Shown in pieces: positions 25,836 to 33,607 of a DNA stretch of 64,000 nt. Origin of the DNA: Pokkaliibacter sp. MBI-7 (lineage in GTDB: Bacteria > Pseudomonadota > Gammaproteobacteria > Pseudomonadales > Balneatricaceae); contig NZ_JARVTG010000001.1 of the NCBI RefSeq assembly GCF_029846635.1, positions 2,733,001 to 2,797,000 of the forward strand, in the 5' to 3' direction. How positions within the stretch are numbered: the stretch's first letter is position 1; the number at the start of each line of letters is the position of its first letter. Made by a program: the position numbers and the translations under genes. A model generated the notes under the pieces. The model searched no databases, was not told the origin of the DNA, and saw only the letters and a list, made by a program, of their open reading frames with translations.

Positions 25836-27821
25836 ATGGCGTTGTGGGGATTGAGGGGGAAGTCATTGCTTGCCCTCGGTGCATCCTGTCTGTTGGCGCT
25901 GGTGCTGGCGGTGGTGATTGGCTGGCAGCTGCTGCAGCAGGCTCAGGCCTACTTTGGACAGGCCTATGCGCGTAACTTCACCGAACTCAATGCCCAGCGC
26001 ATACTGACCCCGGTTACCCGTGAGCTGGCCTTGTCTCAGCGGTTCGCTGAATCCATTGTCACCCGCGAGTGGTTAGAGGACGAGCAGAACGCGGACAAGA
26101 GGGCCCGCTTCATGAAAGAGGCAGAAGGCTATCGCCATGCCTTTATCGACCGTTCCTACTTTATGATTTCAAATCTCAGCCATCACTATTATTTCGACGA
26201 CGACCAGTCGTCTTACAGTGATCAGCCGCGCTATACCCTGTCGGCCACAGCGCCCGATGACAGCTGGTTCTTTACCTCCATGGCCAATACCGACCAGTTC
26301 AATATCAACGTCAACTATGATGCCAAGCTGAACACTACCAAGGTCTGGTTCAATGTAGTGGTCAAAGACAACGGCCAGCGGCTCGGTCTGGCGGGCACCG
26401 GTTTTGAACTCAGCCAGTTCCTTAAGGATTTCGTCCAGCAGCAGGAAAGCGGCGTGGTGCCGATGATCATCAATGAGCAGGGCGCGATTCAGGCTCACCC
26501 TGATTCCAGCCTGATTGCACTGGACTCGGTATCGGCCAGAAACAGTGAAGGCAAAACCCTGTTTGCCTTGCTGCAGGATGACGAGGCCCGCAAGACCGCG
26601 CGGCGGATCATGCAGCAGGCCCGGGAACATGAGGGCCAGGTGCAGCTGGACTGGGTGAGAATGGACAAACACAAACAGCTGCTGGCGATGACCTACTCGC
26701 CGCTGTTGCAGTGGTACATCGTCACCGCGGTGGATGTCGGTCAGGCCCGCATTCTCGATACCTCCTGGCTGGTACCGGCGGTGGTCGCCATGGTGCTGCT
26801 GCTGGCCCTGCTGCTGGTGGTGTTCGGCTTTGCGGTGGAGCGGCTGGTGCTGTCGCCCCTGCGTCGTCTGCAGATGTCGGCACGGGCGATTGCGAACGGC
26901 TCCTACGAGGTGAACCTGCCGCTGGACAGCAAGGATGAGATTGGTGACCTCAGCCGTACCTTCGGGGTGATGGCTGACAAGGTCCGCAGCCATACCGCTG
27001 AGCTGGAGTCCAAGGTGCAGGAACGTACGGCTGCGCTGGAGCAGGCCAACCGCGAGATGGCCGAGATCAACCGCAAGATCGGTGCGTCCATCGATTATGC
27101 CAGCCTGATTCAGCGGGCCATCCTGCCGGACCGCCAGCTGGTGCAGTCACTGGGTGACCGGCACACCGTGCTGTGGCGGCCGCGTGATGTGGTCGGTGGT
27201 GATTTTTATGTGTTCTATGCCGATGGCGACAACTGTCTGCTTGGCGTCATTGACTGTGCCGGCCACGGCGTCCCCGGGGCGCTGATGACCATGCTGATGC
27301 GCGCCGCAGTCGATTATGCCGTCAATGAAGTGGGTCTGGCAGACCCGGCAGGAGTGCTGACCCGCACCGATGCAGCGATGCGCTCGATGCTGGCCGGTGC
27401 CGACTTCGCTGACGCCATTGCCACCAATGCCGATGTGGGTCTGGTTTACATCGACCGGGCCACCGACCGGGTGCGCTTTGCCGGTGCCAAGATCTCCCTG
27501 TACGCCAGCAATGGCGAGGACGTGCAGGAAATTCGCGGTGCCCGTCGGGCGCTGGGTGACAAACGGGTGGGTGAGTACAGCAATACCGATCTGCCGCTGG
27601 CAGGCTGGACCTTCTACATGACCACCGACGGTTTCCTCGATCAGGCCGGTGGCGACAAGCACTATGGCTTTGGCAACAGACGCTTCACCGCCCTGCTGCA
27701 GGCCCATGCCAGTTTGCCGCTGGGCCAGCAGGGAGAAGCGTTTATACAGGCACTGGAGTCTTACCAGGGAGACCTGCCGCAGCGGGATGACATCACTGTG
27801 CTGTCATTCCGCTTTGACTGA
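25836..27821 (+). CDS. siaA: SiaA: membrane sensor PP2C-type phosphatase
   Basis: 661 residues. Membrane segment 11-32, a dCache-like periplasmic sensor (about 33-308), second membrane segment 310-335, HAMP (about 335-390), coiled linker, then a SpoIIE/PP2C phosphatase domain with metal aspartates Asp456 in VVGGDFY and Asp473 in VIDCAGHGVPGA, and late TTDGFLDQ and RDDITVL motifs. In Pseudomonas aeruginosa SiaA dephosphorylates SiaC and so promotes c-di-GMP synthesis and aggregation. First gene of an intact siaABCD operon. Confidence 0.93.
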   Translation: MALWGLRGKSLLALGASCLLALVLAVVIGWQLLQQAQAYFGQAYARNFTELNAQRILTPVTRELALSQRFAESIVTREWLEDEQNADKRARFMKEAEGYRHAFIDRSYFMISNLSHHYYFDDDQSSYSDQPRYTLSATAPDDSWFFTSMANTDQFNINVNYDAKLNTTKVWFNVVVKDNGQRLGLAGTGFELSQFLKDFVQQQESGVVPMIINEQGAIQAHPDSSLIALDSVSARNSEGKTLFALLQDDEARKTARRIMQQAREHEGQVQLDWVRMDKHKQLLAMTYSPLLQWYIVTAVDVGQARILDTSWLVPAVVAMVLLLALLLVVFGFAVERLVLSPLRRLQMSARAIANGSYEVNLPLDSKDEIGDLSRTFGVMADKVRSHTAELESKVQERTAALEQANREMAEINRKIGASIDYASLIQRAILPDRQLVQSLGDRHTVLWRPRDVVGGDFYVFYADGDNCLLGVIDCAGHGVPGALMTMLMRAAVDYAVNEVGLADPAGVLTRTDAAMRSMLAGADFADAIATNADVGLVYIDRATDRVRFAGAKISLYASNGEDVQEIRGARRALGDKRVGEYSNTDLPLAGWTFYMTTDGFLDQAGGDKHYGFGNRRFTALLQAHASLPLGQQGEAFIQALESYQGDLPQRDDITVLSFRFD

Positions 27822-27842
27822 CCGCTAACACAGGAGGCATCG

Positions 27843-28406
27843 ATGCTTGCTCCGGACCTCTATGGGCTGCGTGAACGGTTTGACCGTGAACGGATCATGC
27901 TCTGCTTCAACGGCCCGATTTCGCGCAGCCTGATAGAAGAAATTGGTAATGCGCTGAAGAACTATCTGGCCGCTGAGCAGGTCAAACCAGCTGCCGCCAT
28001 GGACGTATTTGCCGTCTATATTGAGCTGACGCAAAATATCCGCCACTACGCCGTGCACAATGGATCACCTGACTCTGATACCGCGACGGTAGTGATCAGC
28101 CGTGTCGATGCCCCGACCGACGATGCCGTGACGGACGGCCACTATGTGGTGTCGGCCGGTAACATGGTGCGGCAGGCCGATGGTGAGGCGCTGATCGGAC
28201 GGATTGAGGCGCTGGCAGCGATGGATAAAGTGGCGCTGAAGGTTGCCTACAAAGAGCAGCTGCGTAAGCCCCGCGATATGCAGGCCACCACCGGTGCCGG
28301 GCTGGGCCTGATTGATATGGCACGTAAATCGTCAGCACCGATGTCTGCCAGCCTCAAACCGCTGAACGACGGCTGGGCTTTTTTCAGTATCCGGGTGCAG
28401 ATTTGA
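27843..28406 (+). CDS. siaB: SiaB: SiaC threonine kinase (GHKL-like)
   Basis: 187 residues. The ATP-binding N-box pattern E61-x-x-x-N65 lies in YIELTQNIRHYA, and a G2-like box GAGLGLIDMARKS lies near residue 158. This matches SiaB (DUF6272), the kinase that phosphorylates SiaC and opposes SiaA. AGGAGG precedes the ATG, 22 bases after siaA. Confidence 0.9.
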   Translation: MLAPDLYGLRERFDRERIMLCFNGPISRSLIEEIGNALKNYLAAEQVKPAAAMDVFAVYIELTQNIRHYAVHNGSPDSDTATVVISRVDAPTDDAVTDGHYVVSAGNMVRQADGEALIGRIEALAAMDKVALKVAYKEQLRKPRDMQATTGAGLGLIDMARKSSAPMSASLKPLNDGWAFFSIRVQI

Positions 28407-28509
28407 CGGTGTGCGCCGATAGCGGCAGCCACACCCGGAAGTGATCTCCTCTTGATGCCGTAGTAAGTGGCAGGGGATCGACACACGAATGACGTATGAG
28501 TAAGTAACG

Positions 28510-28884
28510 ATGAGCGATCTGACTATACCTGGTAGTCAATCCACACCGAGCATCCATGCCAGCTGGAATGATGGAGTGCTGGCGATGCAGGGCGATTCCT
28601 ATCCTGAGAACTCCTTCGAGATGTTTGGTCAGGTGATCAGCTGGGTGGAACAGTTTCTGACGGAAACTGACCGGCCACTGCGGCTGGAGCTGGAGTTGCT
28701 GTATCTCAATACCAGCAGCATCAAGGCCATGATGGACATTTTTGATCTGCTGGAGGACGCCCATGGTCGCAGCCGTGACGTCGTTACCCGCTGGTATTAT
28801 GACGAAGACAATGAACGGGTCGCGGAACTGGCCGAAGAATTCAAGGAAGATTGCACCTTTCCCTTTGAAATCGTAGGCCGTTAA
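28510..28884 (+). CDS. siaC: SiaC: phospho-switch adaptor
   Basis: 124 residues, DUF1987 family. The segment LELELLYLNTSSIKAMMDIFDLLE carries Thr68, the same residue number phosphorylated in P. aeruginosa SiaC. The unphosphorylated form binds and activates SiaD. 103 bp separate it from siaB, the only sizeable gap in the operon; the stop overlaps the siaD start (TAATG). Ribosome site is weak. Confidence 0.92.
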   Translation: MSDLTIPGSQSTPSIHASWNDGVLAMQGDSYPENSFEMFGQVISWVEQFLTETDRPLRLELELLYLNTSSIKAMMDIFDLLEDAHGRSRDVVTRWYYDEDNERVAELAEEFKEDCTFPFEIVGR

Positions 28885-29669
28885 TGAAAGTCGATCCAGG
28901 TGCCCTGGAAAAACGCATCCAGATGCTGCTGGATGACAAGCAGTATCAGGGCCACCCCCTGCGCGAGGCGCTGGCACAATTGTGGAGTATGAATCAGGAG
29001 CAGTGGGCGCGGGTGGAGCGCATCACCCAGCTGTCCGACTCCTATCAGGCGATGATGATGCGGCGCGAGCACAGTCTCAGCGCCCGTTTTGACAAACAGC
29101 TGCGCCAGCTGGAGAAGATCACCCGTATTTCCGATCGCTATCAGCGCATGCTGCGTGATATGAATCTGGCCCTTGAAGAAGCCTCCTTCCTTGATCCTCT
29201 CACTGATCTTCCCAATCGCCGTATGCTGATGCGTCGTCTGGAAGACGAAGTCGAGAACAGCAACAAAAGCCAGCATGGATTTGCTGTAGCGATGCTGGAT
29301 GTCGATTACTTCAAACAGGTCAACGACAGTTATGGCCATCAGGTCGGTGACGAAGTGCTGATGCGTCTGGGGCAGATGATGCAGCAGCAGGTGGATGAGC
29401 TGGGTGTCTGTGGCCGATGGGGCGGAGAAGAGTTTCTGCTGCTGGTCGCCGGACAGGATGAGTCACGCTGCCTGCAGCTGTTTGGCCAGCTGCAGCGTCA
29501 TATCAGTGGTGCCAGTATTGATATCGCTGGTATCAGTCTGTCGGTCACCGTCAGTCTGGGCGTCAGTGTCTTCCGCCCGGGCGAGCCGCTGGATGCGGTG
29601 CTGAATCGCGCCGATAATGCCCTCTACGAAGCCAAACAGACCGGCCGAAACCGCATGCTGAGGGCCTGA
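28884..29669 (+). CDS. siaD: SiaD: diguanylate cyclase
   Basis: 261 residues: a coiled-coil N-terminal half (1-100) for SiaC binding and dimerisation, then GGDEF domain with DPLTDLPNRR, D139VDYFKQVND metal/substrate segment and active-site GGEEF at 180-184. The inhibitory RxxD I-site expected at 171-174 reads Asp-Glu-Leu-Gly, so product inhibition through that site looks lost. Makes c-di-GMP from two GTP when activated by SiaC. The 3' end (from 29639) is duplicated 1043 bp downstream. Confidence 0.93.
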   Translation: MKVDPGALEKRIQMLLDDKQYQGHPLREALAQLWSMNQEQWARVERITQLSDSYQAMMMRREHSLSARFDKQLRQLEKITRISDRYQRMLRDMNLALEEASFLDPLTDLPNRRMLMRRLEDEVENSNKSQHGFAVAMLDVDYFKQVNDSYGHQVGDEVLMRLGQMMQQQVDELGVCGRWGGEEFLLLVAGQDESRCLQLFGQLQRHISGASIDIAGISLSVTVSLGVSVFRPGEPLDAVLNRADNALYEAKQTGRNRMLRA

Positions 29670-29679
29670 TTCGGCGTTG
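29639..29679 (+). repeat. 41-bp direct repeat, copy 1 (siaD 3' end)
   Basis: Covers the last codons and stop of siaD plus ten bases beyond. Identical at 39 of 41 positions to 30682-30722. The coding part differs only by a synonymous CGA/CGC change. Confidence 0.92.
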
Positions 29680-29747
29680 TGCAGAATGTGAGCATTGTGT
29701 ATGGTCTGGTCCCGGTGTGATTCGACAGTCGAATACAGGGAAAGGCT

Positions 29748-30254
29748 ATGTCAATACGCATATGGAAACAGGGGGCGCTAGCCGCAGTGCTCACCTCCGC
29801 TCTGCTGGGATGCGCACAAACCCGGCCCATGCCAGCGCATGAAATGGTTATTCGTGTAGGGCAGCTGCCATTCAGCGTAGATACTTCGACCTATAATGAG
29901 ATCGCCAGTACCGATTTCATTCTTCTGAAAAAAGGCCAAGGCTATATAAGCCTGCAGCAGAGTTCATTAGCAGAAGAGTCTGCAAGTTACGGTATGCCGC
30001 CAGAAGAGTTATTTCAGCAACTCTATGGCGATATGCCTCCCGCCAATGAAGATATCCTCAACGCAAAAAGCATGCTGATAAATGGCTCGGTGATGCAGAA
30101 AAATATTTCTAATCAGAAGTATTTGGCCTTCTTGTTTAAGGATAGGCGTAGTACAGAGCGTGTCTTCTTTATGCCGCGCAATCAGACAGCGTTGATGTAT
30201 GTACTGCAAGTGAAAGGTGAGCCCGCGCAGCCACTGTTTGAAAAGGGAATTTAA
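29748..30254 (+). CDS. Hypothetical lipoprotein
   Basis: 168 residues with a lipoprotein signal peptide: MSIRIWKQGALAAVLTSALLGC, lipobox LLGC with Cys22. The mature part has no motif I recognise; it is mixed alpha/beta with segments such as STDFILLKKGQGYISLQQSS and QKYLAFLFKDRRS. Base composition is clearly AT-richer than the flanking sia genes. GGGAAAGG precedes the ATG. With the next gene it forms a two-gene block enclosed by the 41-bp repeat. Confidence 0.8.
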   Translation: MSIRIWKQGALAAVLTSALLGCAQTRPMPAHEMVIRVGQLPFSVDTSTYNEIASTDFILLKKGQGYISLQQSSLAEESASYGMPPEELFQQLYGDMPPANEDILNAKSMLINGSVMQKNISNQKYLAFLFKDRRSTERVFFMPRNQTALMYVLQVKGEPAQPLFEKGI

Positions 30255-30256
30255 CC

Positions 30257-30595
30257 ATGTCTGTTATATCGCAAGAAGATGAAAAGCACGCCCGCGCTGT
30301 GTTGAGCGCATTTTATGGCGATAGCTTCAATAGCCGGGGCAGAGTCAATGAACGGGTTATTGAGCTATTGGCCGAGATAATTGAAGAAGCGTCGCAGTGT
30401 ACAAAGCAAATTGATCTGGTGCCAAAGCCGGTGGGGCCGGTAGGCGCTAAACCGGGTATTTCGTGGGCATTAAAGCAGGTTGCTAAACTTGGCAAGCAGT
30501 TGGTGCGTACTCCTTCCTTGAAAATCTCACTTATCTGCAAGAAACATATTGCGTTGGTGTACAGAACAGATATGGAACTCGCCTTTTCATATTGA
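30257..30595 (+). CDS. Hypothetical protein of the inserted block
   Basis: 112 residues, unrecognised. Helical N-terminal half (EDEKHARAVLSAFYGDSF, VIELLAEIIEEASQCTKQI), then a basic segment rich in Lys and a short strand-like tail. It starts two bases after the lipoprotein stop, so the pair is surely co-transcribed and ends at a terminator. AT-rich like its partner. Lipoprotein-plus-small-protein pairs can be toxin/immunity or envelope pairs; nothing here decides. Confidence 0.7.
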   Translation: MSVISQEDEKHARAVLSAFYGDSFNSRGRVNERVIELLAEIIEEASQCTKQIDLVPKPVGPVGAKPGISWALKQVAKLGKQLVRTPSLKISLICKKHIALVYRTDMELAFSY

Positions 30596-30609
30596 GTCGC
30601 TCGCTGTTC

Positions 30610-30640
30610 AAAGAGGCCCAACAGAGGCCTCTTTGCTTTC
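30610..30640 (+). terminator. Terminator of the lipoprotein block
   Basis: Perfect 9-bp stem AAAGAGGCC with GGCCTCTTT around a 7-base loop, followed by GCTTTC, 14 bases after the stop of the 112-residue protein. Confidence 0.85.
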
Positions 30641-30681
30641 CTGCCTGATGTTTTTCCTCTATCCGCAATCCAACACTGGCT

Positions 30682-30722
30682 GACCGGCCGCAACCGCATG
30701 CTGAGGGCCTGATTCGCCGTTG
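30682..30722 (+). repeat. 41-bp direct repeat, copy 2 (siaD 3' end remnant)
   Basis: Second copy of the siaD 3' end (39/41 identical to 29639-29679), still encoding TGRNRMLRA and a stop but detached from any cyclase domain. It marks the right edge of the AT-rich two-gene block. Confidence 0.92.
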
Positions 30723-30794
30723 CTGAAACGCTGAACTACACTCATTGGGCTTGGCCTGATCAGTCTGAATGATGTCGTTCATGGGGACGCAGCA

Positions 30795-31613
30795 ATGGGC
30801 AATACCCTGAGTTTGCAGGATTATCTCGGCACCTCGCTGCCGGGCGTGGTAGCAGCGTATCTTGACCCCAGTGGTGGCGATGCCATTACCGAGCCCTGGA
30901 TTGCTTTGTGCGGTGTTGAGCTGCACAGCGACAACAGCCTGACGCTGGTGTTCAGCGAGCCTCACGCGTTACAGGTCGATCAGCGTCTGACGGTGCATCT
31001 GGACGACCGTACCGGGGTGGCGGAGTATGATGCTGACCTTGGCGTGCACCGGACCTCTTACAAGGGGCTGGTGGAGCATGTCGGCAAGCGGCGGGTGATT
31101 GTCACCCCGATTGATTATGAGTTGTGGTACAGCGGCCGAATTGTCAGCCGCTACCGTGCCCTGGGCTATGAGCATCCGCACGACACCCGCGCGGAGCAGC
31201 CGTTACCGCTGACTCCCCTGACCGCCGTACCCTTTCCCGATGTGCGCGAAACCGATAACAAGATCGGCGTGATGATTACCCGTGCGCCTTCACAGCCCCA
31301 CACGACGGTGATGGCGTTCCTGTCCTGCGAAGATGATCATCTGTTCTGCGTGACCTACCCTCACAGTTTCAAGGCACAGTTGCTGCGCCGTGATCATCAC
31401 TGTCAGTTCGTCATTGATCGTCGTCACCGGCTGCAGGATCTGGCCGCCATTAGTACCGAAGCCCAGCTGTGCTCGTTGCTGGCCCATCAGGTGCCGCACG
31501 ATCATCCGCTGTTTGCGCCGCTGCGCGATGCCTTTATTGCCAAGAGCCCGTGGGAGGAGAGTTTCTTTCGCCACCCGCAGGTCGAGCTGTATCACCTGCT
31601 GCCGCAGGCCTGA
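30795..31613 (+). CDS. Hypothetical two-domain protein
   Basis: 272 residues, cytosolic. The N-terminal 150 residues are beta-rich (LTVHLDDRTGVAEYDADLGVHRTSYKGLVE, then KRRVIVTPIDYELWYSGR), suggestive of a small-barrel domain. The C-terminal half (TTVMAFLSCEDDHLFCVTYPHSFKAQLLRRDHHCQFVIDRR) looks like a split-barrel flavin-binding pyridoxamine-phosphate-oxidase-like domain; this is a pattern impression, not a match. It follows the duplicated siaD end and stops inside a perfect hairpin. Before the insertion it would have directly followed siaD. Confidence 0.75.
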   Translation: MGNTLSLQDYLGTSLPGVVAAYLDPSGGDAITEPWIALCGVELHSDNSLTLVFSEPHALQVDQRLTVHLDDRTGVAEYDADLGVHRTSYKGLVEHVGKRRVIVTPIDYELWYSGRIVSRYRALGYEHPHDTRAEQPLPLTPLTAVPFPDVRETDNKIGVMITRAPSQPHTTVMAFLSCEDDHLFCVTYPHSFKAQLLRRDHHCQFVIDRRHRLQDLAAISTEAQLCSLLAHQVPHDHPLFAPLRDAFIAKSPWEESFFRHPQVELYHLLPQA

Positions 31614-31643
31614 CGTTACCGGGCCGGATGCCCGGTAACGTCA
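31611..31643. terminator. 13-bp perfect hairpin between convergent genes
   Basis: TGACGTTACCGGG pairs perfectly with CCCGGTAACGTCA across a 7-base loop. The left arm includes the stop codon of the upstream gene. No T tract, so it is either a weak bidirectional terminator or a 3'-end stabiliser for converging transcripts. Confidence 0.6.
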
Positions 31644-31654
31644 GGACGATGTGA

Positions 31655-33424
31655 TCAGGCCCTGAGTTCCTGCTGTGCTATAGCCTGCAGCTGACCTTCC
31701 ACCAGCAGCCATTCCTGCTGGTGGAACGCCCGCAGCGTAGTGCGATGCGCGATGCTGACCAGGGTCGTGTTGGGCAGCTGCTCACGCAGTATCTGGTACA
31801 GCTGCTGTTCAGTGGCAATATCCAGTGCTGACGTCGCCTCATCAAGGAATAGCCACTGCGGTTTTTTCAGCAGGGCACGGGCAATGGCTACTCGTTGCTG
31901 TTCGCCCGGAGACAGTGACTGCGCCCAGTGGCGGCTCTCATCCAGCATCCCGATAAACGGCTCCAGCTTGCACTGCTGCAGCACCTGTTGATAACGCGGA
32001 TCATCAAAGTCTTCCGCGGCCTGTGGATAGGCCAGCGCCTGCCTCAGGGTACCGATGGGCAGATAGGGCAGTTGCGGCAGGAACATGACGCTTTCCGGGC
32101 GCTGAACCTGACCCGTCCACCACGGCCAGATGCCAGCCAGCATACGGAGCAGCACGCTTTTGCCACTGCCTGAGGGGGCATTGATCAGAGTATGCTGGCC
32201 CGGTTCCAGGGTCAGGCTGACAATGTTCAGCAGTACCTGTTCATTGGGCAGACGCAGTTGGGTATCGCGAATGCTGATGCCTCCCCCTTGCTGCAGCTGG
32301 GTACGATTCGAGTGCTGATGCAGGGCATCGATACTGTCCAGACGGTCATTGAAGGTGGTCAGTCGGTCCACTACCGAGCGCCATCTTGCCAGTGCGCTGT
32401 AAGAATCCACCAGCCAGCTGAGGGCGCCCTGAACCTGACCAAAGGCACTGCTGATCTGCATCAGTCCGCCGAGCTGAATGGCACCGCCAAAATAGCGTGG
32501 CGCCGCCACCACCAGGGGGAAAATAATCGCAATCTGGCCGTAGCCGGAGGTGAACGCAGTCAGATTCTTCTGCACTCGCATGATCGACCAGACGTTACTC
32601 CATACGGCATGGAAGCGCTGTTTGAGGTTACGCTGTTCCTGCTCTTCACCCTGATACAGCGCGATACGCTCACTGTTTTCGCGGACACGGACCATGGCAA
32701 AGCGCATATCCGCTTCATAACGCTGCTGGTCAAAGTTCAGGGTAATCAGCCTGCGGCCAATAAGGTGGGTCAGCCAGCTGCCGGCGATGGCATACAGCAG
32801 GGCAACCCACACCATATAACCGGGAATGCTGACAGCGTGACCCGCCACGGTGAAGGACAGAGGACCGGACAGGCCCCAGAGAATAAAGACAAAGCTGAAC
32901 AGGCTGACAATGTTACTCAGCAGACCCAGGCTGATATTCAGGGTGCTGCGGGTAAAGTTGTCTATATCCTCGGAAATACGCTGGTCGGGGTTATCGGTGC
33001 TGTCGCCGCTGACTTCCATCAGATAATAGGCACGGCCGTGCAGCCAGCGCTCAAAGTAGACGCTGGTCAGCCAGCGTCGCCAGCGGATCAGCAACATACT
33101 GGACAGGTAGTAGTTGGCTACCGCCACCACAATATTAATACCCGCTACCGGGCAGAATCGGCCAATTTGCAGCCAGAAGCCCGGTGCGTCCTTGTTCTGC
33201 AGGGTGTTGTAGAAGTCGTTGTACCACTGGTTGAACCAGACCGAGAGATAGACGCCACCCAGCGACAGGGCAATGATCACCAGTAACAGGCCCCAGGCCT
33301 GCCACTTCTCTTCCGATTGCCAGTAGGGCTTGGTCAGGGCCCAGTTTTTTCCAAGAAAACTGCGATAGTGACCGGTTCGTAGCGGGTCGTTGGCTGCTCC
33401 GGCAGCAGAGGAAGTGGCGGTCAT
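31655..33424 (-). CDS. YddA/SbmA-type ABC transporter, fused membrane and ATPase domains
   Basis: 589 residues. A membrane half with about six segments and the QRISEDIDNFTRSTLNISLGLLSN region typical of the SbmA/BacA-like (ABC_membrane_2) family, then an ATPase domain with Walker A NAPSGSGKS, signature LSPGEQQR, Walker B WLFLDEAT and switch SIAHR. Relatives include E. coli YddA and vitamin B12 transporter BacA homologues. ATG 33424 has AGGA upstream at workable spacing; the frame stays open a further 57 codons. Substrate unknown. Confidence 0.88.
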   Translation of the reverse strand: MTATSSAAGAANDPLRTGHYRSFLGKNWALTKPYWQSEEKWQAWGLLLVIIALSLGGVYLSVWFNQWYNDFYNTLQNKDAPGFWLQIGRFCPVAGINIVVAVANYYLSSMLLIRWRRWLTSVYFERWLHGRAYYLMEVSGDSTDNPDQRISEDIDNFTRSTLNISLGLLSNIVSLFSFVFILWGLSGPLSFTVAGHAVSIPGYMVWVALLYAIAGSWLTHLIGRRLITLNFDQQRYEADMRFAMVRVRENSERIALYQGEEQEQRNLKQRFHAVWSNVWSIMRVQKNLTAFTSGYGQIAIIFPLVVAAPRYFGGAIQLGGLMQISSAFGQVQGALSWLVDSYSALARWRSVVDRLTTFNDRLDSIDALHQHSNRTQLQQGGGISIRDTQLRLPNEQVLLNIVSLTLEPGQHTLINAPSGSGKSVLLRMLAGIWPWWTGQVQRPESVMFLPQLPYLPIGTLRQALAYPQAAEDFDDPRYQQVLQQCKLEPFIGMLDESRHWAQSLSPGEQQRVAIARALLKKPQWLFLDEATSALDIATEQQLYQILREQLPNTTLVSIAHRTTLRAFHQQEWLLVEGQLQAIAQQELRA

Positions 33425-33607
33425 AGACATCCTGTGAGTAATGATGACGACGGTCTGCCAGTGGCGGAACCCCTGAGCGGGTAGCGCTCGTGGCAGCACG
33501 GCAGGCGCTGATGTTCTCTGTTGGAGAGGCGACTGGCAACAGAGTTCCTGAGGGGGAGACGGCAAATTGCCTCGAAAGGTTTCAGTGCCGCACAAAATGG
33601 CCTGTCG

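Noticed and set aside
30682..30722. Pseudogene of a second diguanylate cyclase
   Set aside because: Only the last nine residues and stop of siaD are present; no GGDEF remnants precede them, so a repeat boundary is the better reading.
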